DNA of 64,000 nt from contig NZ_JAFN01000001.1 in assembly GCF_000526155.1 (NCBI RefSeq), positions 1,699,014 through 1,763,013 on the forward strand, given 5' to 3'. The translations under genes and the position numbers were made by a program. Shown one piece after another: positions 19,336 to 26,824 of this stretch. Each line of letters begins with the position of its first letter. Position 1 is the first letter of the stretch. The notes below the pieces were generated by a model, which searched no databases, was not told the origin of the DNA, and worked only from the letters and a program-made list of their open reading frames with translations. Source of the stretch: Deferrisoma camini S3R1. GTDB lineage: Bacteria; Desulfobacterota; Deferrisomatia; Deferrisomatales; Deferrisomataceae.

Positions 19336-19728
19336 CTGGCAGCAACTCCCCCCACACCCGCCGTCACCGGCCTGGCCCCGCTGCCCCAGCGGCACGGAGG
19401 GGCCGGAGGCCAGGTACCGGGCCGGGTACCCGATGCGGGTCACGGCATCGGCCAGCCGCTTCGCATCGACCACCGCGGGCTCGTACTCCACCACCACACG
19501 GCCCGCCCGCAGATCCACGCCGACCGCCCGGACCCCGGGCTGGGCCTGCAGGGCTTTGACCACCTGACCTTCACAACTGCCGCAGGAAAGGCCCTCCACC
19601 GCGAACAGAACCCGGTCGGTGGCCGCGGCGGCCGGGGCCTCGTCCGGAAAACCGGCGAACGCCAGCCACACGACCAACACCGCCCCTCCAGCCAGCACCC
19701 CCGCCCACCATTTCCACGGATATTTCAT
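19324..19728 (-). CDS. Membrane-anchored HMA-domain (MerP/CopZ-like) protein
   Basis: A 134-residue protein with an N-terminal hydrophobic signal/anchor (WWAGVLAGGAVLVVWLAFAGF). A heavy-metal-associated domain follows (VEGLSCGSCEGQVVKALQ, metal-binding CGSC), and it ends in a Cys-rich tail (GGCGGSCCQGAQ). HMA domains carry Cu(I), Hg(II) or Zn(II); here the extracytoplasmic location and the efflux operon just downstream point to metal delivery or sensing in the periplasm. The start at 19728 was chosen because the signal begins there. The stop codon lies inside an enhancer-like motif. Whether it shares a transcript with the efflux operon is unclear. Confidence 0.82.
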   Translation of the reverse strand: MKYPWKWWAGVLAGGAVLVVWLAFAGFPDEAPAAAATDRVLFAVEGLSCGSCEGQVVKALQAQPGVRAVGVDLRAGRVVVEYEPAVVDAKRLADAVTRIGYPARYLASGPSVPLGQRGQAGDGGCGGSCCQGAQ

Positions 19729-19779
19729 CGTCACGTCTCCTCGACTCTTGATGTCTTGCCAGTAGCTTCTGCCGGGACG

Positions 19780-20102
19780 CCAGGAGGCTAGGAGCCTGAG
19801 AGCCTCTTTCACCTCCTAACGTTTCAAGTATCTCTCTGCGTCGCAGCATCACGGTCCGGGGGCATGGGGTCTGCTGGAGAGCCGCGTGCGGCTCCTTCGC
19901 TCGCCGCGCAGCGCCTCCAACGCTCGCACCGTGAATTCGTTCGGGCCCCGCCGGACTGCCATGAAGCCACCGCCGGTGCCCCGTGCCTGCGCGGCGAATC
20001 TCAATGCCCGGCTTCACGCACGGCCGGAAACAGGCCCCCTGCCCCGCGGGACGGCGTCCGGTTGCGCCGCAGGTTGTAGGGGCCCCCCAGGGGCCTGACG
20101 AT
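19780..20102. repeat. Composite of dispersed repeats (minisatellite plus diverged element A)
   Basis: The 476-base gap 19729-20204 holds no gene. It begins with a GCCAGGAGGCTAGGAGCCTG tract (19781-19800) and a TCCTAACGTTTCAAG block also found near 23450. An element-A-related part follows (GCCGCGCAGCGCCTCC; GCGGCGAATCTCAATGCCCGG). It then carries a GGCCGGAAACAGGCCCCC to GGGGCCTGACGA stretch shared with 45664-45752. The pieces are recognisable but rearranged, as expected for decayed mobile or palindromic repeats. Confidence 0.65.
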
Positions 20103-20204
20103 GCTTCCCACTCACTTCGGGCCATCCGGCAGCTAGGCGGCCGGAACAGGCGCAAGGTCTGCACCCCGAAAACCGGCCGCCTCGTGGCCTACCGAGGCGG
20201 ACAT

Positions 20205-20909
20205 CTAGCCCCCCAGCGCCGTCTCCCGCACGATCCGGTCCTCCTCCACCACGCGGCCGTCCACCACCCGAAGGATCCGCCGGGCGTACGCGGCGCAGTC
20301 CGGGCTGTGGGTCACCATGACCACGGTGGTGCCCTCCTGGTTGAGCCGGGTGAGAAGCCCCATGATCTCCTGGCTCGTCTTGGTGTCCAGGTTTCCGGTG
20401 GGCTCGTCCGCCAACAGGATCGGGGGATCGTTCACGATGGCCCGGGCGATGGCCACCCGTTCCTGCTCCCCGCCCGAGACCTGGCTGGGAAGCCGGTCGG
20501 CCTTGCCGCCCAGTCCCACCCGGTCTAGGGCCTCGATGGCCATGCGCCGCTTCTCGTTCCTGGCGGCCTTCACCGTGGCGAGCGGCAACATCACGTTCTC
20601 GGCCAACGTGAGGTACGGCACCAGGTGGAAGCTCTGGAATACGAACCCCAGGAACTCCCGCCGGAAGTCGGCTTGCCGCTCGCTGTCGAGCCCGTACACG
20701 TCGATGTCGTCCACCAGGTAGCGGCCTTCGGTCGGCGTATTTAGCGCCCCCAGGATCGACAGCAGGGTGGACTTGCCCGATCCGGACTCGCCCATCACCG
20801 CCACGAACTCGCCCTGCTCCACCGAAAACGTCATTCCTCGAACGGCCAGCACGGCCGCATCGCCGCTGCCGTACCGTTTGGTCAGGTTCTCCGCGATCAA
20901 ATAGGACAT
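20205..20909 (-). CDS. ABC transporter ATPase, MacB/LolD type
   Basis: A 234-residue cytoplasmic ATPase with Walker A GESGSGKST, Q-loop FQSFHLVPYLTLAENVMLPL, signature VSGGEQERVAIARA, Walker B ILLADEPTGNLD and the switch His in VMVTHS. The sequence is of the MacB/LolD/FtsE group. The partner permease is encoded 108 bases upstream, with an inverted-repeat copy in the gap, and a DUF2318 protein lies before that. The same trio occurs in iron-linked FetM/P19-type loci (for example the Campylobacter p19 cluster), but neither an Ftr1-type permease nor P19 is present here. Substrate unknown. Confidence 0.9.
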   Translation of the reverse strand: MSYLIAENLTKRYGSGDAAVLAVRGMTFSVEQGEFVAVMGESGSGKSTLLSILGALNTPTEGRYLVDDIDVYGLDSERQADFRREFLGFVFQSFHLVPYLTLAENVMLPLATVKAARNEKRRMAIEALDRVGLGGKADRLPSQVSGGEQERVAIARAIVNDPPILLADEPTGNLDTKTSQEIMGLLTRLNQEGTTVVMVTHSPDCAAYARRILRVVDGRVVEEDRIVRETALGG

Positions 20910-20962
20910 GGGTGAGACTCCGTTGGTCTTCGGTTTGGGGCCTTCGGCCCGCTGGAAGGAGG

Positions 20963-21008
20963 GGCCCCCAGCCCCACCCCCTGGGAAAACCACGAGATTT
21001 CGGAAACG
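20963..21008. repeat. Element E, copy 1 (inverted relative to copy 2)
   Basis: About 46 bases running from GGCCCCCAGCCCC to ACGAGATTTCGGAAACG. It matches the reverse complement of 54000-54046 at nearly every position, differing by a few bases. It lies between the ABC permease and ATPase genes and is presumably transcribed with them. It has no coding role. Confidence 0.8.
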
Positions 21009-21017
21009 CTACATTCG

Positions 21018-22175
21018 TCACAGGGCCCGGAGGGCCTCGTTGGGGTCCATTCGGGCGGCCAAGAGCGCGGGGTAGAAGCTGGCGGCCAGCCCCACGACCA
21101 GGGCGGTGGCCACGGCACCCGCGGCCACCACAGGGTCAATGGGCACGGCCACCCCCTGGCTCTCGGTGAAGAACGGCACGAGCAGCCGCGAGCCCCCCAG
21201 CCCCGTCAGGTACCCCAGCACCCCTGCCAGAACCGAAACCACGGCGGCCTCCAACAGCACGATGCGCATCACATGGCTCTTTCGAAATCCGATGGCGCGG
21301 AAGATGCCGATCTCGGTGGTGCGCTCCCGAACGCTCCCCATCATGGTCACGAGCACCACCAGAGCGCCCACTCCCACCACCACGGCCGACACCCCCAACG
21401 AGAACCGCTTCAGATGGCCCAAGGCCTCCATGCGGCCCCGCACCACCTGTTGGATCGCCATGACCTTGGCGCCGGGCAGCACGTCGCCGATCTGCCTGAC
21501 CATCGCCTCGATGGGGCAGTCCTTGCATAGGGCCGCCACCTCCACCATGGACACCCGCCCGGGTTTTCCGAGAACGGCCTGGGCCGTGGCCAGGCGCGCG
21601 AACACCAGCTGATCGTCCTGGCTGCCCGTGGGCTCCAGCACCCCGGTCACCTGGAGCCGCCGGCTCGGCAAGGCCAGCGCATCCCCCACCGAGAGCCCGA
21701 GCACCCGGGCAGCCTCGGCTCCCAGCACGACCCCGTCCGGTCCGGGCAGATCACCCCGCACCCGCCACCACGGCTTCAGGATGCGCACCGCGCCGAAGTC
21801 CACCCCCGCGAGCAGCGCCCTTCGGCCCCCGGTGTCGACCGCGCCCAGCACCACCGGCCCGACGGCGGCCACGTTGCCCGCGTTCTTGATGGTCTGGATG
21901 CGTGCGAGATCGGCCTGGCGGATCTCCTCCATCTCGAACGACACCCCTCCGAGTTGAAGCCCCCCGTAGGTGAGGGAAAGGTTCTCGGTCTTGGGGACGA
22001 TGAGGATGTTCGCCCCGAACTTCTCGAGTTTGCGGTTGACGTCGGCGGTCATGGCCTGGACCAGGGTGAGCAGACCGACGGCGGTGGACACCCCCACCAG
22101 GAGTCCGGCCAGCACGAACGCCGCCTTGGCCCTGCGCCGCCTCAGGTTCAACAGCGCGATGTCCTTGAGCGTCAT
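21018..22175 (-). CDS. MacB/FtsX-type ABC permease
   Basis: A 385-residue inner-membrane protein with one N-terminal TM (RRRAKAAFVLAGLLVGVSTAVGLLTLV), a large extracytoplasmic domain and three C-terminal TMs. FtsX-family marks are MGSVRERTTEIGIFRAIGFRKSHVMRIVLLEA and the final LAARMDPNEALRAL. The start at ATG 22175 lies 10 bases after GGAGG; the GTG at 22181 would be too close to it. The gene begins 2 bases after the DUF2318 stop. With the ATPase it should form a mechanotransmission-type transporter rather than a classical importer. Confidence 0.88.
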   Translation of the reverse strand: MTLKDIALLNLRRRRAKAAFVLAGLLVGVSTAVGLLTLVQAMTADVNRKLEKFGANILIVPKTENLSLTYGGLQLGGVSFEMEEIRQADLARIQTIKNAGNVAAVGPVVLGAVDTGGRRALLAGVDFGAVRILKPWWRVRGDLPGPDGVVLGAEAARVLGLSVGDALALPSRRLQVTGVLEPTGSQDDQLVFARLATAQAVLGKPGRVSMVEVAALCKDCPIEAMVRQIGDVLPGAKVMAIQQVVRGRMEALGHLKRFSLGVSAVVVGVGALVVLVTMMGSVRERTTEIGIFRAIGFRKSHVMRIVLLEAAVVSVLAGVLGYLTGLGGSRLLVPFFTESQGVAVPIDPVVAAGAVATALVVGLAASFYPALLAARMDPNEALRAL

Positions 22176-22177
22176 GG

Positions 22178-22741
22178 TCACCCTTCCTCCGGCAGGTCGA
22201 AGTACCGCCGGCCCTCCAGGATATCGGCCACCCGGATCACCACCTTGCCCTCGCGGATCTCCCGGGCCAAGGGAGCGGGGTTGCACCCCCCCTTCACCTC
22301 GTTGACCTTTACCGACGGGAAGCGCCGGCGGCAGTTGCGGCACACCATGTCGTCGCCCTGCTGCTGGTACCCCTTGCCGGCCGGCCAGCACGAGTCACAC
22401 GCATCGAACGCCGCCCGGATCACCCCGTCGGAGCTCTTGAGCACGAAGTAGCGGATGGTGGTCCCGTCGCCGGTGCGGAAGCGGAAGAACCGGGCTTGGC
22501 CGTCGTCGAACTGGGCCGTGGGGAACGTGACCTCGCCGGCCTGGGCCGGGGTCGGAGCCGCCACCTCCACGGCCGGTCCGCCCCACAGCGCCCAGAAGGC
22601 GTATCCACCGCCCACCACCAGCGCGGCACAGGCAATCATCGCAAGCAGCGGCCCCTTCGATCTCTTTTTCGTTTGCTCCCCGAGCACCGCCGCCTTCTTG
22701 GCGGCGAGTTTGTCCTTGGAACGGTTGGTCTTCTGGCTCAT
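22178..22741 (-). CDS. Membrane-anchored DUF2318 Cys-rich protein
   Basis: A 187-residue protein with a Lys-rich cytoplasmic start, one TM (about 30-52) and an extracytoplasmic DUF2318 domain. The domain shows FFRFRTGDGTTIRYFVLKSSDG, then two CxxC motifs (FDACDSCWPAGKG and MVCRNCRRRFP) and a later GGCNPAPL. DUF2318 proteins occur beside Ftr1-like or MacB-like transporters in iron-linked clusters, where they are suspected metal- or electron-handling partners. Here it is the gene just before the permease. The start was chosen at the Ser/Lys-rich ATG with the signal-anchor in frame. Confidence 0.85.
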   Translation of the reverse strand: MSQKTNRSKDKLAAKKAAVLGEQTKKRSKGPLLAMIACAALVVGGGYAFWALWGGPAVEVAAPTPAQAGEVTFPTAQFDDGQARFFRFRTGDGTTIRYFVLKSSDGVIRAAFDACDSCWPAGKGYQQQGDDMVCRNCRRRFPSVKVNEVKGGCNPAPLAREIREGKVVIRVADILEGRRYFDLPEEG

Positions 22742-22927
22742 GTTTCCGTCTCTCCTCAAGATTGAACCGGTTCGCGGCATCTCCGTGGCCGAACGAGACC
22801 ACGCCGGGGCGGGCGCTCCCCGCCACGTTGACGCGGCGCGCAACTTCCCCCGTAGCCCGCCGGCGGCAAGGCAAACCATGCCTCCGGCGTCAGGGCGCAC
22901 TCCGGCGTTCCCCCCCGGGGGCGCGGC

Positions 22928-23314
22928 TCAACACAGGAAGGAGACGTTTCGAAGGTACAGGTCGGCGGGGGGAGAGGCGCCCGAAGGGTGGATCCGCTCG
23001 GGCCCGAGGGGCCCGGCAGGGGGAACGGGCGCCAGCGGGAGGGGGGCGATCCCAACCACATGGACCGAGGGGAAGAACGACGCGGCCCCCACGGCCGCAT
23101 CGGGAACGCGGCCCCCGAGGTCCTCGTGGAAGTCGCAGGGAATCGGGGCATGGCCGCAGCAGCAAGCCGGGGACGGTTGCCGCTCGGGGCCGTGCCCCGA
23201 CGGCATGGAGGCGCAGCACGATGCACCGCACGCGGCAGCCCCTGGGGACGCGAACCCCAGGAGCACCATCGCCACCACCAGCCGTGTTGCGACCCAACGC
23301 TGTACCGATGTCAT
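22928..23314 (-). CDS. Secreted Cys-rich small protein, unknown function
   Basis: A 128-residue protein with a signal sequence (VVAMVLLGFASPGAAA). A Cys/His-rich stretch follows (CGASCCASMPSG, then SPACCCGHAPIPCDFHEDLGG) and then a Pro/Gly-rich region ending VSFLC. I do not recognise a family. Eight Cys lie within about 35 residues, as in short periplasmic metal-binding proteins. It is the first gene before the DUF2318-permease-ATPase set (186 bases to the DUF2318 start). The minus-strand reading frame is favoured over overlapping frames because only it has a signal sequence and a good start. Confidence 0.6.
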   Translation of the reverse strand: MTSVQRWVATRLVVAMVLLGFASPGAAACGASCCASMPSGHGPERQPSPACCCGHAPIPCDFHEDLGGRVPDAAVGAASFFPSVHVVGIAPLPLAPVPPAGPLGPERIHPSGASPPADLYLRNVSFLC

Positions 23315-23381
23315 CCTCGCCTCGGGCGATCGTTCTCGCTATTGATCCGGCGGATAAACAGGCGCTATCGATCCCTGATCA

Positions 23382-23442
23382 GGGGGGCAAGGGACCTGCC
23401 GGAGAGCCGGGCGCGGCCCCTTAGCTCGCCGCGCAGCGCCTC
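23382..23442. repeat. Element A, one terminal segment
   Basis: GGGGGCAAGGGACCTGCC through GCCGCGCAGCGCCTC matches the reverse complement of the right end of 4424-4612 almost exactly. A TAGCGTTTCAAG block and CACGGTCCGGGCGCATGGGG follow, shared with the 19.8-kb gap. The rest of the 290-base gap 23315-23604 shows no gene. Confidence 0.7.
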
Positions 23443-23604
23443 TATCCCCTAGCGTTTCAAGCAGGTCTGCGTTACGGCGTCACGGTCCGGGCGCATGGGG
23501 CGCCCCTGGTGGAGTACCGCGCTCGGCCTGCCGAGGCTGTTCGCCCCCTCGGCGGCGCCGGCGCCGGAACCCGCTCCCCGCCCGATCCCCTGAAGAGCCT
23601 TGCA

Positions 23605-24975
23605 TCACCCCGCCTTTCGCCGCGGGACCCCGAACTTCTCCATGCGGTACAGCAGGATGTGCCGTGGAATCCGGAGCAGGCGGGCGGCCCGGCTCTGGTT
23701 CCACCCGGTCCGGCGCAGGGCCTCCTCGATCACGGCCCGCTCCACCTCCTCGAGGGAGATGCCCTCCGGGGGGAGGGTGAACGAGAACCCCCCCGCCTGC
23801 CCCGGGTCCTGGTCTGGAGCCCGGATCTTCTCCGGCAGGTCCTCCAGCTCGATCGTGTCCGAGTCCCGGAGCACCAGCAGCCGCTCAATGGTGTTCTCGA
23901 GCTCCCGCACGTTCCCCTTCCAGGGGTAGCGCTGCAGGGCCTCCAACGCCTCGGGCGTGACCCGGATCGTCTTGCCCGGGGCGAGCTTCTTCAGGAAGTG
24001 GGCGACCAGCAACGGCACGTCCTCGGGCCGCTCCCGAAGCGACGGCATGTGGATCGGCACCACCGCCAGCCGGTAGTACAGGTCCTCCCGGAACCGGCCC
24101 TCCTCGATCTCCGCCTCCAGGTCCCGGTTCGTGGCGGCCACCACCCGGGCGTCCACCCGGATCACCTCGTTCGACCCCACCGGCGTAATCTCCCGTTCCT
24201 GGAGGGCGCGCAGGATCTTTGGCTGGAGGTCCAAGGGCATCTCGCCGATCTCGTCGAGAAAGATCGTGCCGCCAGCGGCCTCCTCGAACCGGCCCTTCTT
24301 GTCGCGGATGGCGCCGGTGAACGCCCCCTTGCGGTGGCCGAACAGCTCGCTCTCCAGCAGTTCCCTGGGAATGGCCGCGCAGTTCACCGCCACGAACGGC
24401 CGGTCGGCCCGCCGGCTCTGGCGGTGAATGGCCCGGGCCACCAGCTCCTTGCCCGTCCCGCTCTCCCCGGTGATCAACACCGAGGCGTCCGAGTCGGCCA
24501 CCTTCTCGATGAGCCGGTACACGGCCTGCATCGCGGGCGAGTCCCCCACGATCCGATCCACCCCCTCGGAGCGTCGCACCTCCTGCCGGAGGCGGACGTT
24601 CTCCGCCTCGAGGTTCCGGATCCGAAGCGCCTTTCGGACCGCCAGTTTGAGCTCGTCGCGGTTGAACGGTTTGGTGATGTACTCGGCCGCGCCCGCCTTC
24701 ATGGCCTCCACGGCCATCTCGATGGTGCCGAAGGCCGTGATCACGATGACCTGGGTCTCGGGAGACTCGGCCTTGATCCGCCGCAGCAGGTCCATGCCGT
24801 CCATGCCGGGCATCTTGATGTCGGTGACCACCAGGTCGAACGAGGCCTTCTCCAGGCGCTCCAGCGCCTCCTCACCGCTGGCCGCCGTGGCCACGGCATA
24901 CCCTTCCTGGGCCAGGTTGTACTCCAGAATCCGTCTGAGGCTCGCATCGTCGTCCACCACCAGAACCCTAGCCAT
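23605..24975 (-). CDS. NtrC-family sigma-54-dependent response regulator
   Basis: A 456-residue enhancer-binding protein. It has a receiver domain (acidic pocket VVDDD, phospho-acceptor Asp52 in VVTDIKMPG, Lys in ITKPF), a central AAA+ domain with Walker A GESGTGKE, the sigma-54 contact loop GAFTGA and Walker B TIFLDEIGEM. A C-terminal Fis-type helix-turn-helix follows (LRRTGWNQSRAARLLRIPRHILLYRMEKFGV). It is similar to ZraR/AtoC/HydG regulators, which answer envelope or metal stress. The start overlaps the kinase stop by 8 bases. It is the best local candidate to act at the tandem motifs found near sigma-54 cores in this window. Confidence 0.95.
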   Translation of the reverse strand: MARVLVVDDDASLRRILEYNLAQEGYAVATAASGEEALERLEKASFDLVVTDIKMPGMDGMDLLRRIKAESPETQVIVITAFGTIEMAVEAMKAGAAEYITKPFNRDELKLAVRKALRIRNLEAENVRLRQEVRRSEGVDRIVGDSPAMQAVYRLIEKVADSDASVLITGESGTGKELVARAIHRQSRRADRPFVAVNCAAIPRELLESELFGHRKGAFTGAIRDKKGRFEEAAGGTIFLDEIGEMPLDLQPKILRALQEREITPVGSNEVIRVDARVVAATNRDLEAEIEEGRFREDLYYRLAVVPIHMPSLRERPEDVPLLVAHFLKKLAPGKTIRVTPEALEALQRYPWKGNVRELENTIERLLVLRDSDTIELEDLPEKIRAPDQDPGQAGGFSFTLPPEGISLEEVERAVIEEALRRTGWNQSRAARLLRIPRHILLYRMEKFGVPRRKAG

Positions 24976-26128
24976 CCGCTTCCTCCAGCGCCGGAAGGGT
25001 CAACACGAATCGGGCCCCCCCCTCGGGGCGGTTCTCCGCCACCAGGGTCCCTCCGTGGGCCTCGGCGATCTTGCGGCTGATCGCCAGCCCCAGCCCCGTG
25101 CCCTCCTCCTTGGTCGTGAAGAACGGCTCGAACACCCGCTGCTCCTCGCCCCGGGGCAGCCCCGGGCCCTCGTCCTCCACGCACAGGTGGGCCACCCGTC
25201 CCGCCACCTGCCGGAACTCGGGCCCGAGGACCCGCCCGTCGCAGCTGCCGACCCGCACGATGACTCTCCGGCCCGGGGGAGTGGCCTGGACCGCGTTCAA
25301 CACCAGGTTGAGAAGCACCTGCTTGAGCTGCGCCGGCCGCCCCCCCACCCGGACCGGCTCATCGGCCTCGAGCGACACCGTCACCCCCGCCTTGCGGGCC
25401 GGGGTGGACAGAAACCCCACCACCTGCCGTGCGACCTGGGCCAGATCCACCGCCTCCCCCTCTTCGGTGCTGCCGGGCCGGGCGTACCCCAGAAACTCCT
25501 CCACCACCTGGTTGAGGCGATCGGTTTCCTTCAGAAGGATCTCCAGGAACTCCGCCTTGGGGTGCCCGCTGGGGAACTCGTCGCGCAGGATCTCGGCCGT
25601 GCCCTTGATCGCACCCAGGGGGTTTCGGATCTCGTGGGTCACCGCGGCCGCGAGCTGGCCGATGGCCGAGAGCCGATCGGCCCGCCGGAGCTGCTCCTCC
25701 ACCTGGAGCAGGGTGTCGGCCTGACGCCGCAGCTCCTCGTAGGACCTCTCCAGACGCTCGTTGGCCATCTGGAGCCGGCGCCGGTAGGCCCGGTCGCGGT
25801 CGGCGAAGAAACCCACCAGCCCCGAGAACACGAAGTACAGCCCCACCTCCATGACCCGGTTCCACAGCTCCCGGCCCATGTCGTTCCAGTAGATGATGAT
25901 GTGGGGCACGTAGATCGCCGCCACCACCCCGGATACGGCGAGCCCGCCGCGCAGACCGAACCACACGGCGGCCAGCCCCACGGGGATGTAATAGAGGCGG
26001 CGGTACACGTCGTGGAGCAGCGGGCGGGCCGTGGTGGTGCCGTAGTGAAGGAGCGACACGCCGAACACGAGCACGGCTACCGCGCCCACCTTGATCCAGA
26101 AGTCCTTCCTCGGGTCGTTCACCAGCAT
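24968..26128 (-). CDS. Membrane sensor histidine kinase partnered with the NtrC-type regulator
   Basis: A 386-residue kinase. The N-terminal membrane domain has four or five hydrophobic segments (about 12-110) and no sizeable periplasmic loop. A coiled coil (about 115-150) follows, then HisKA with the phospho-acceptor His165 in VTHEIRNPLGAIKG, and an HATPase domain (N-box LNLVLNAVQAT, G1 EDEGPGLP, F-box EPFFTTKEEGTGLGLAI). The sensory part resembles membrane-embedded detectors rather than the periplasmic ZraS type. It overlaps the regulator gene by 8 bases, so both are made together. It is divergent from two secreted-peptide genes. Confidence 0.93.
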   Translation of the reverse strand: MLVNDPRKDFWIKVGAVAVLVFGVSLLHYGTTTARPLLHDVYRRLYYIPVGLAAVWFGLRGGLAVSGVVAAIYVPHIIIYWNDMGRELWNRVMEVGLYFVFSGLVGFFADRDRAYRRRLQMANERLERSYEELRRQADTLLQVEEQLRRADRLSAIGQLAAAVTHEIRNPLGAIKGTAEILRDEFPSGHPKAEFLEILLKETDRLNQVVEEFLGYARPGSTEEGEAVDLAQVARQVVGFLSTPARKAGVTVSLEADEPVRVGGRPAQLKQVLLNLVLNAVQATPPGRRVIVRVGSCDGRVLGPEFRQVAGRVAHLCVEDEGPGLPRGEEQRVFEPFFTTKEEGTGLGLAISRKIAEAHGGTLVAENRPEGGARFVLTLPALEEADG

Positions 26129-26258
26129 GGCGTGATCCCTCCGGCTCGGTCGGCCGGAGTCGGAAGCAAGGGTCGTACCGCCGCCTGAATCGGGCGGATT
26201 TCCGCGGTTCTCTCAGAATCCCCCGGCCCGGAGGCTACCACCGGTCTCTGTGGGTGTC

Positions 26259-26291
26259 GAGTTTTCTGCAGTCCGCACAATATTCACCTAA
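26259..26291. promoter_or_regulatory. Possible enhancer site upstream of the peptide genes
   Basis: GAGTTTTCTGCAGT (26259-26272) matches the 14-base enhancer motif at 11 positions. A weaker copy, CAATATTCACCTAA (26278-26291), starts 19 bases on, not the 22 seen elsewhere. They lie about 90-120 bases upstream of the sigma-54 core at 26378. The 313-base gap 26129-26441 between the kinase and the peptide genes contains nothing else recognisable apart from a small inverted repeat, CTTTGT with ACAAAG, near 26299-26321. Confidence 0.4.
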
Positions 26292-26377
26292 ACCAAACCT
26301 TTGTCAAAAAACCCCACAAAGCGGGCAGCGACAACACTATCTAATCATATCAGTGAGTTACGGATTTTTTCCTGCGC

Positions 26378-26393
26378 TGGCACGCCCTATGCT
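26378..26393 (+). promoter_or_regulatory. Sigma-54 promoter core for the secreted-peptide genes
   Basis: TGGCACGCCCTATGCT has the full -24 TGGCACG, exact GG-N10-GC spacing and a -12 ATGCT (consensus TTGCT/A). The predicted start near 26404 leaves a leader of about 38 bases to the first peptide ATG. A sigma-54 activator gene is 1.4 kb away. Confidence 0.75.
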
Positions 26394-26441
26394 TTGCACT
26401 CAGGTCGAACACAACCCCATTCCCACCAAGGAGGTGGAACC

Positions 26442-26588
26442 ATGAAACGCATCGCAGCCCTCACCGTCCTGTTGGCCCTGCTCGGCATCACCGGCGTGAG
26501 CCTGGCAGCCCCTGCCGCGTCGGCGTGCGGGTGCAGCTCGGCCCAGCAGACCACCACCAACCTGGAAGCCACAGACCTGGTGCGCTAG
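26442..26588 (+). CDS. Secreted micropeptide 1 (48 aa, CxC and EATDLVR C terminus)
   Basis: A 48-codon gene with an ideal ribosome site (AAGGAGGTGGAACC). The product has a positively charged start and hydrophobic core (MKRIAALTVLLALLGITG), then small residues around probable signal-peptidase sites (SLAAPAASA). The mature peptide is only about 20-26 residues, ACGCSSAQQTTTNLEATDLVR. A paralogue of equal length starts 22 bases downstream. I know no named family. A CxC pair could hold metal or form a disulfide; a peptide signal is also possible. No modification or export enzyme of RiPP type is adjacent. Confidence 0.75.
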   Translation: MKRIAALTVLLALLGITGVSLAAPAASACGCSSAQQTTTNLEATDLVR

Positions 26589-26609
26589 CGCACCGAAGGA
26601 GGTGATCCC

Positions 26610-26756
26610 ATGAAGCGCGCAGCATTTCTCGCCCTGCTCCTCTCGACCCTGGCGGTGGGAACCGTGAGCCTGGCGGCTCCGGCTACCACAGCCTCCGGAT
26701 GCTCCTGCCCCACGATGGAGCGCACCACCATGGAGGCGATCGACCTGGTCCGGTAA
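26610..26756 (+). CDS. Secreted micropeptide 2 (48 aa, paralogue of micropeptide 1)
   Basis: A 48-codon gene with a perfect GAAGGAGGTGATCCC ribosome site. The product begins MKRAAFLALLLSTLAVGTVSLA, with APATTA near the probable cleavage site, and its mature part is SGCSCPTMERTTMEAIDLVR. It aligns with micropeptide 1 over its whole length without gaps: the starts match (MKR), SLAAPA is identical, both have a CxC pair offset by a residue, and both end EAxDLVR. The tandem pair is likely co-transcribed from the sigma-54 core at 26378 and closed by the hairpin at 26794. Function unknown. Confidence 0.75.
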   Translation: MKRAAFLALLLSTLAVGTVSLAAPATTASGCSCPTMERTTMEAIDLVR

Positions 26757-26793
26757 TCCGCCTCCCTCCCCGCGCCCCGCCCTCCTCGCCCTT

Positions 26794-26824
26794 CCGGGCC
26801 CCCTGGACTTCCCAGGGGGCCCGG
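26794..26824 (+). terminator. Strong hairpin after the micropeptide genes
   Basis: A perfect 13-bp stem (CCGGGCCCCCTGG with CCAGGGGGCCCGG, loop ACTTC) lies 37 bases past the second peptide stop. Only CGCCGTTT follows, so the U-run is poor; it may terminate weakly or protect the 3' end of a short abundant transcript. Confidence 0.6.
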
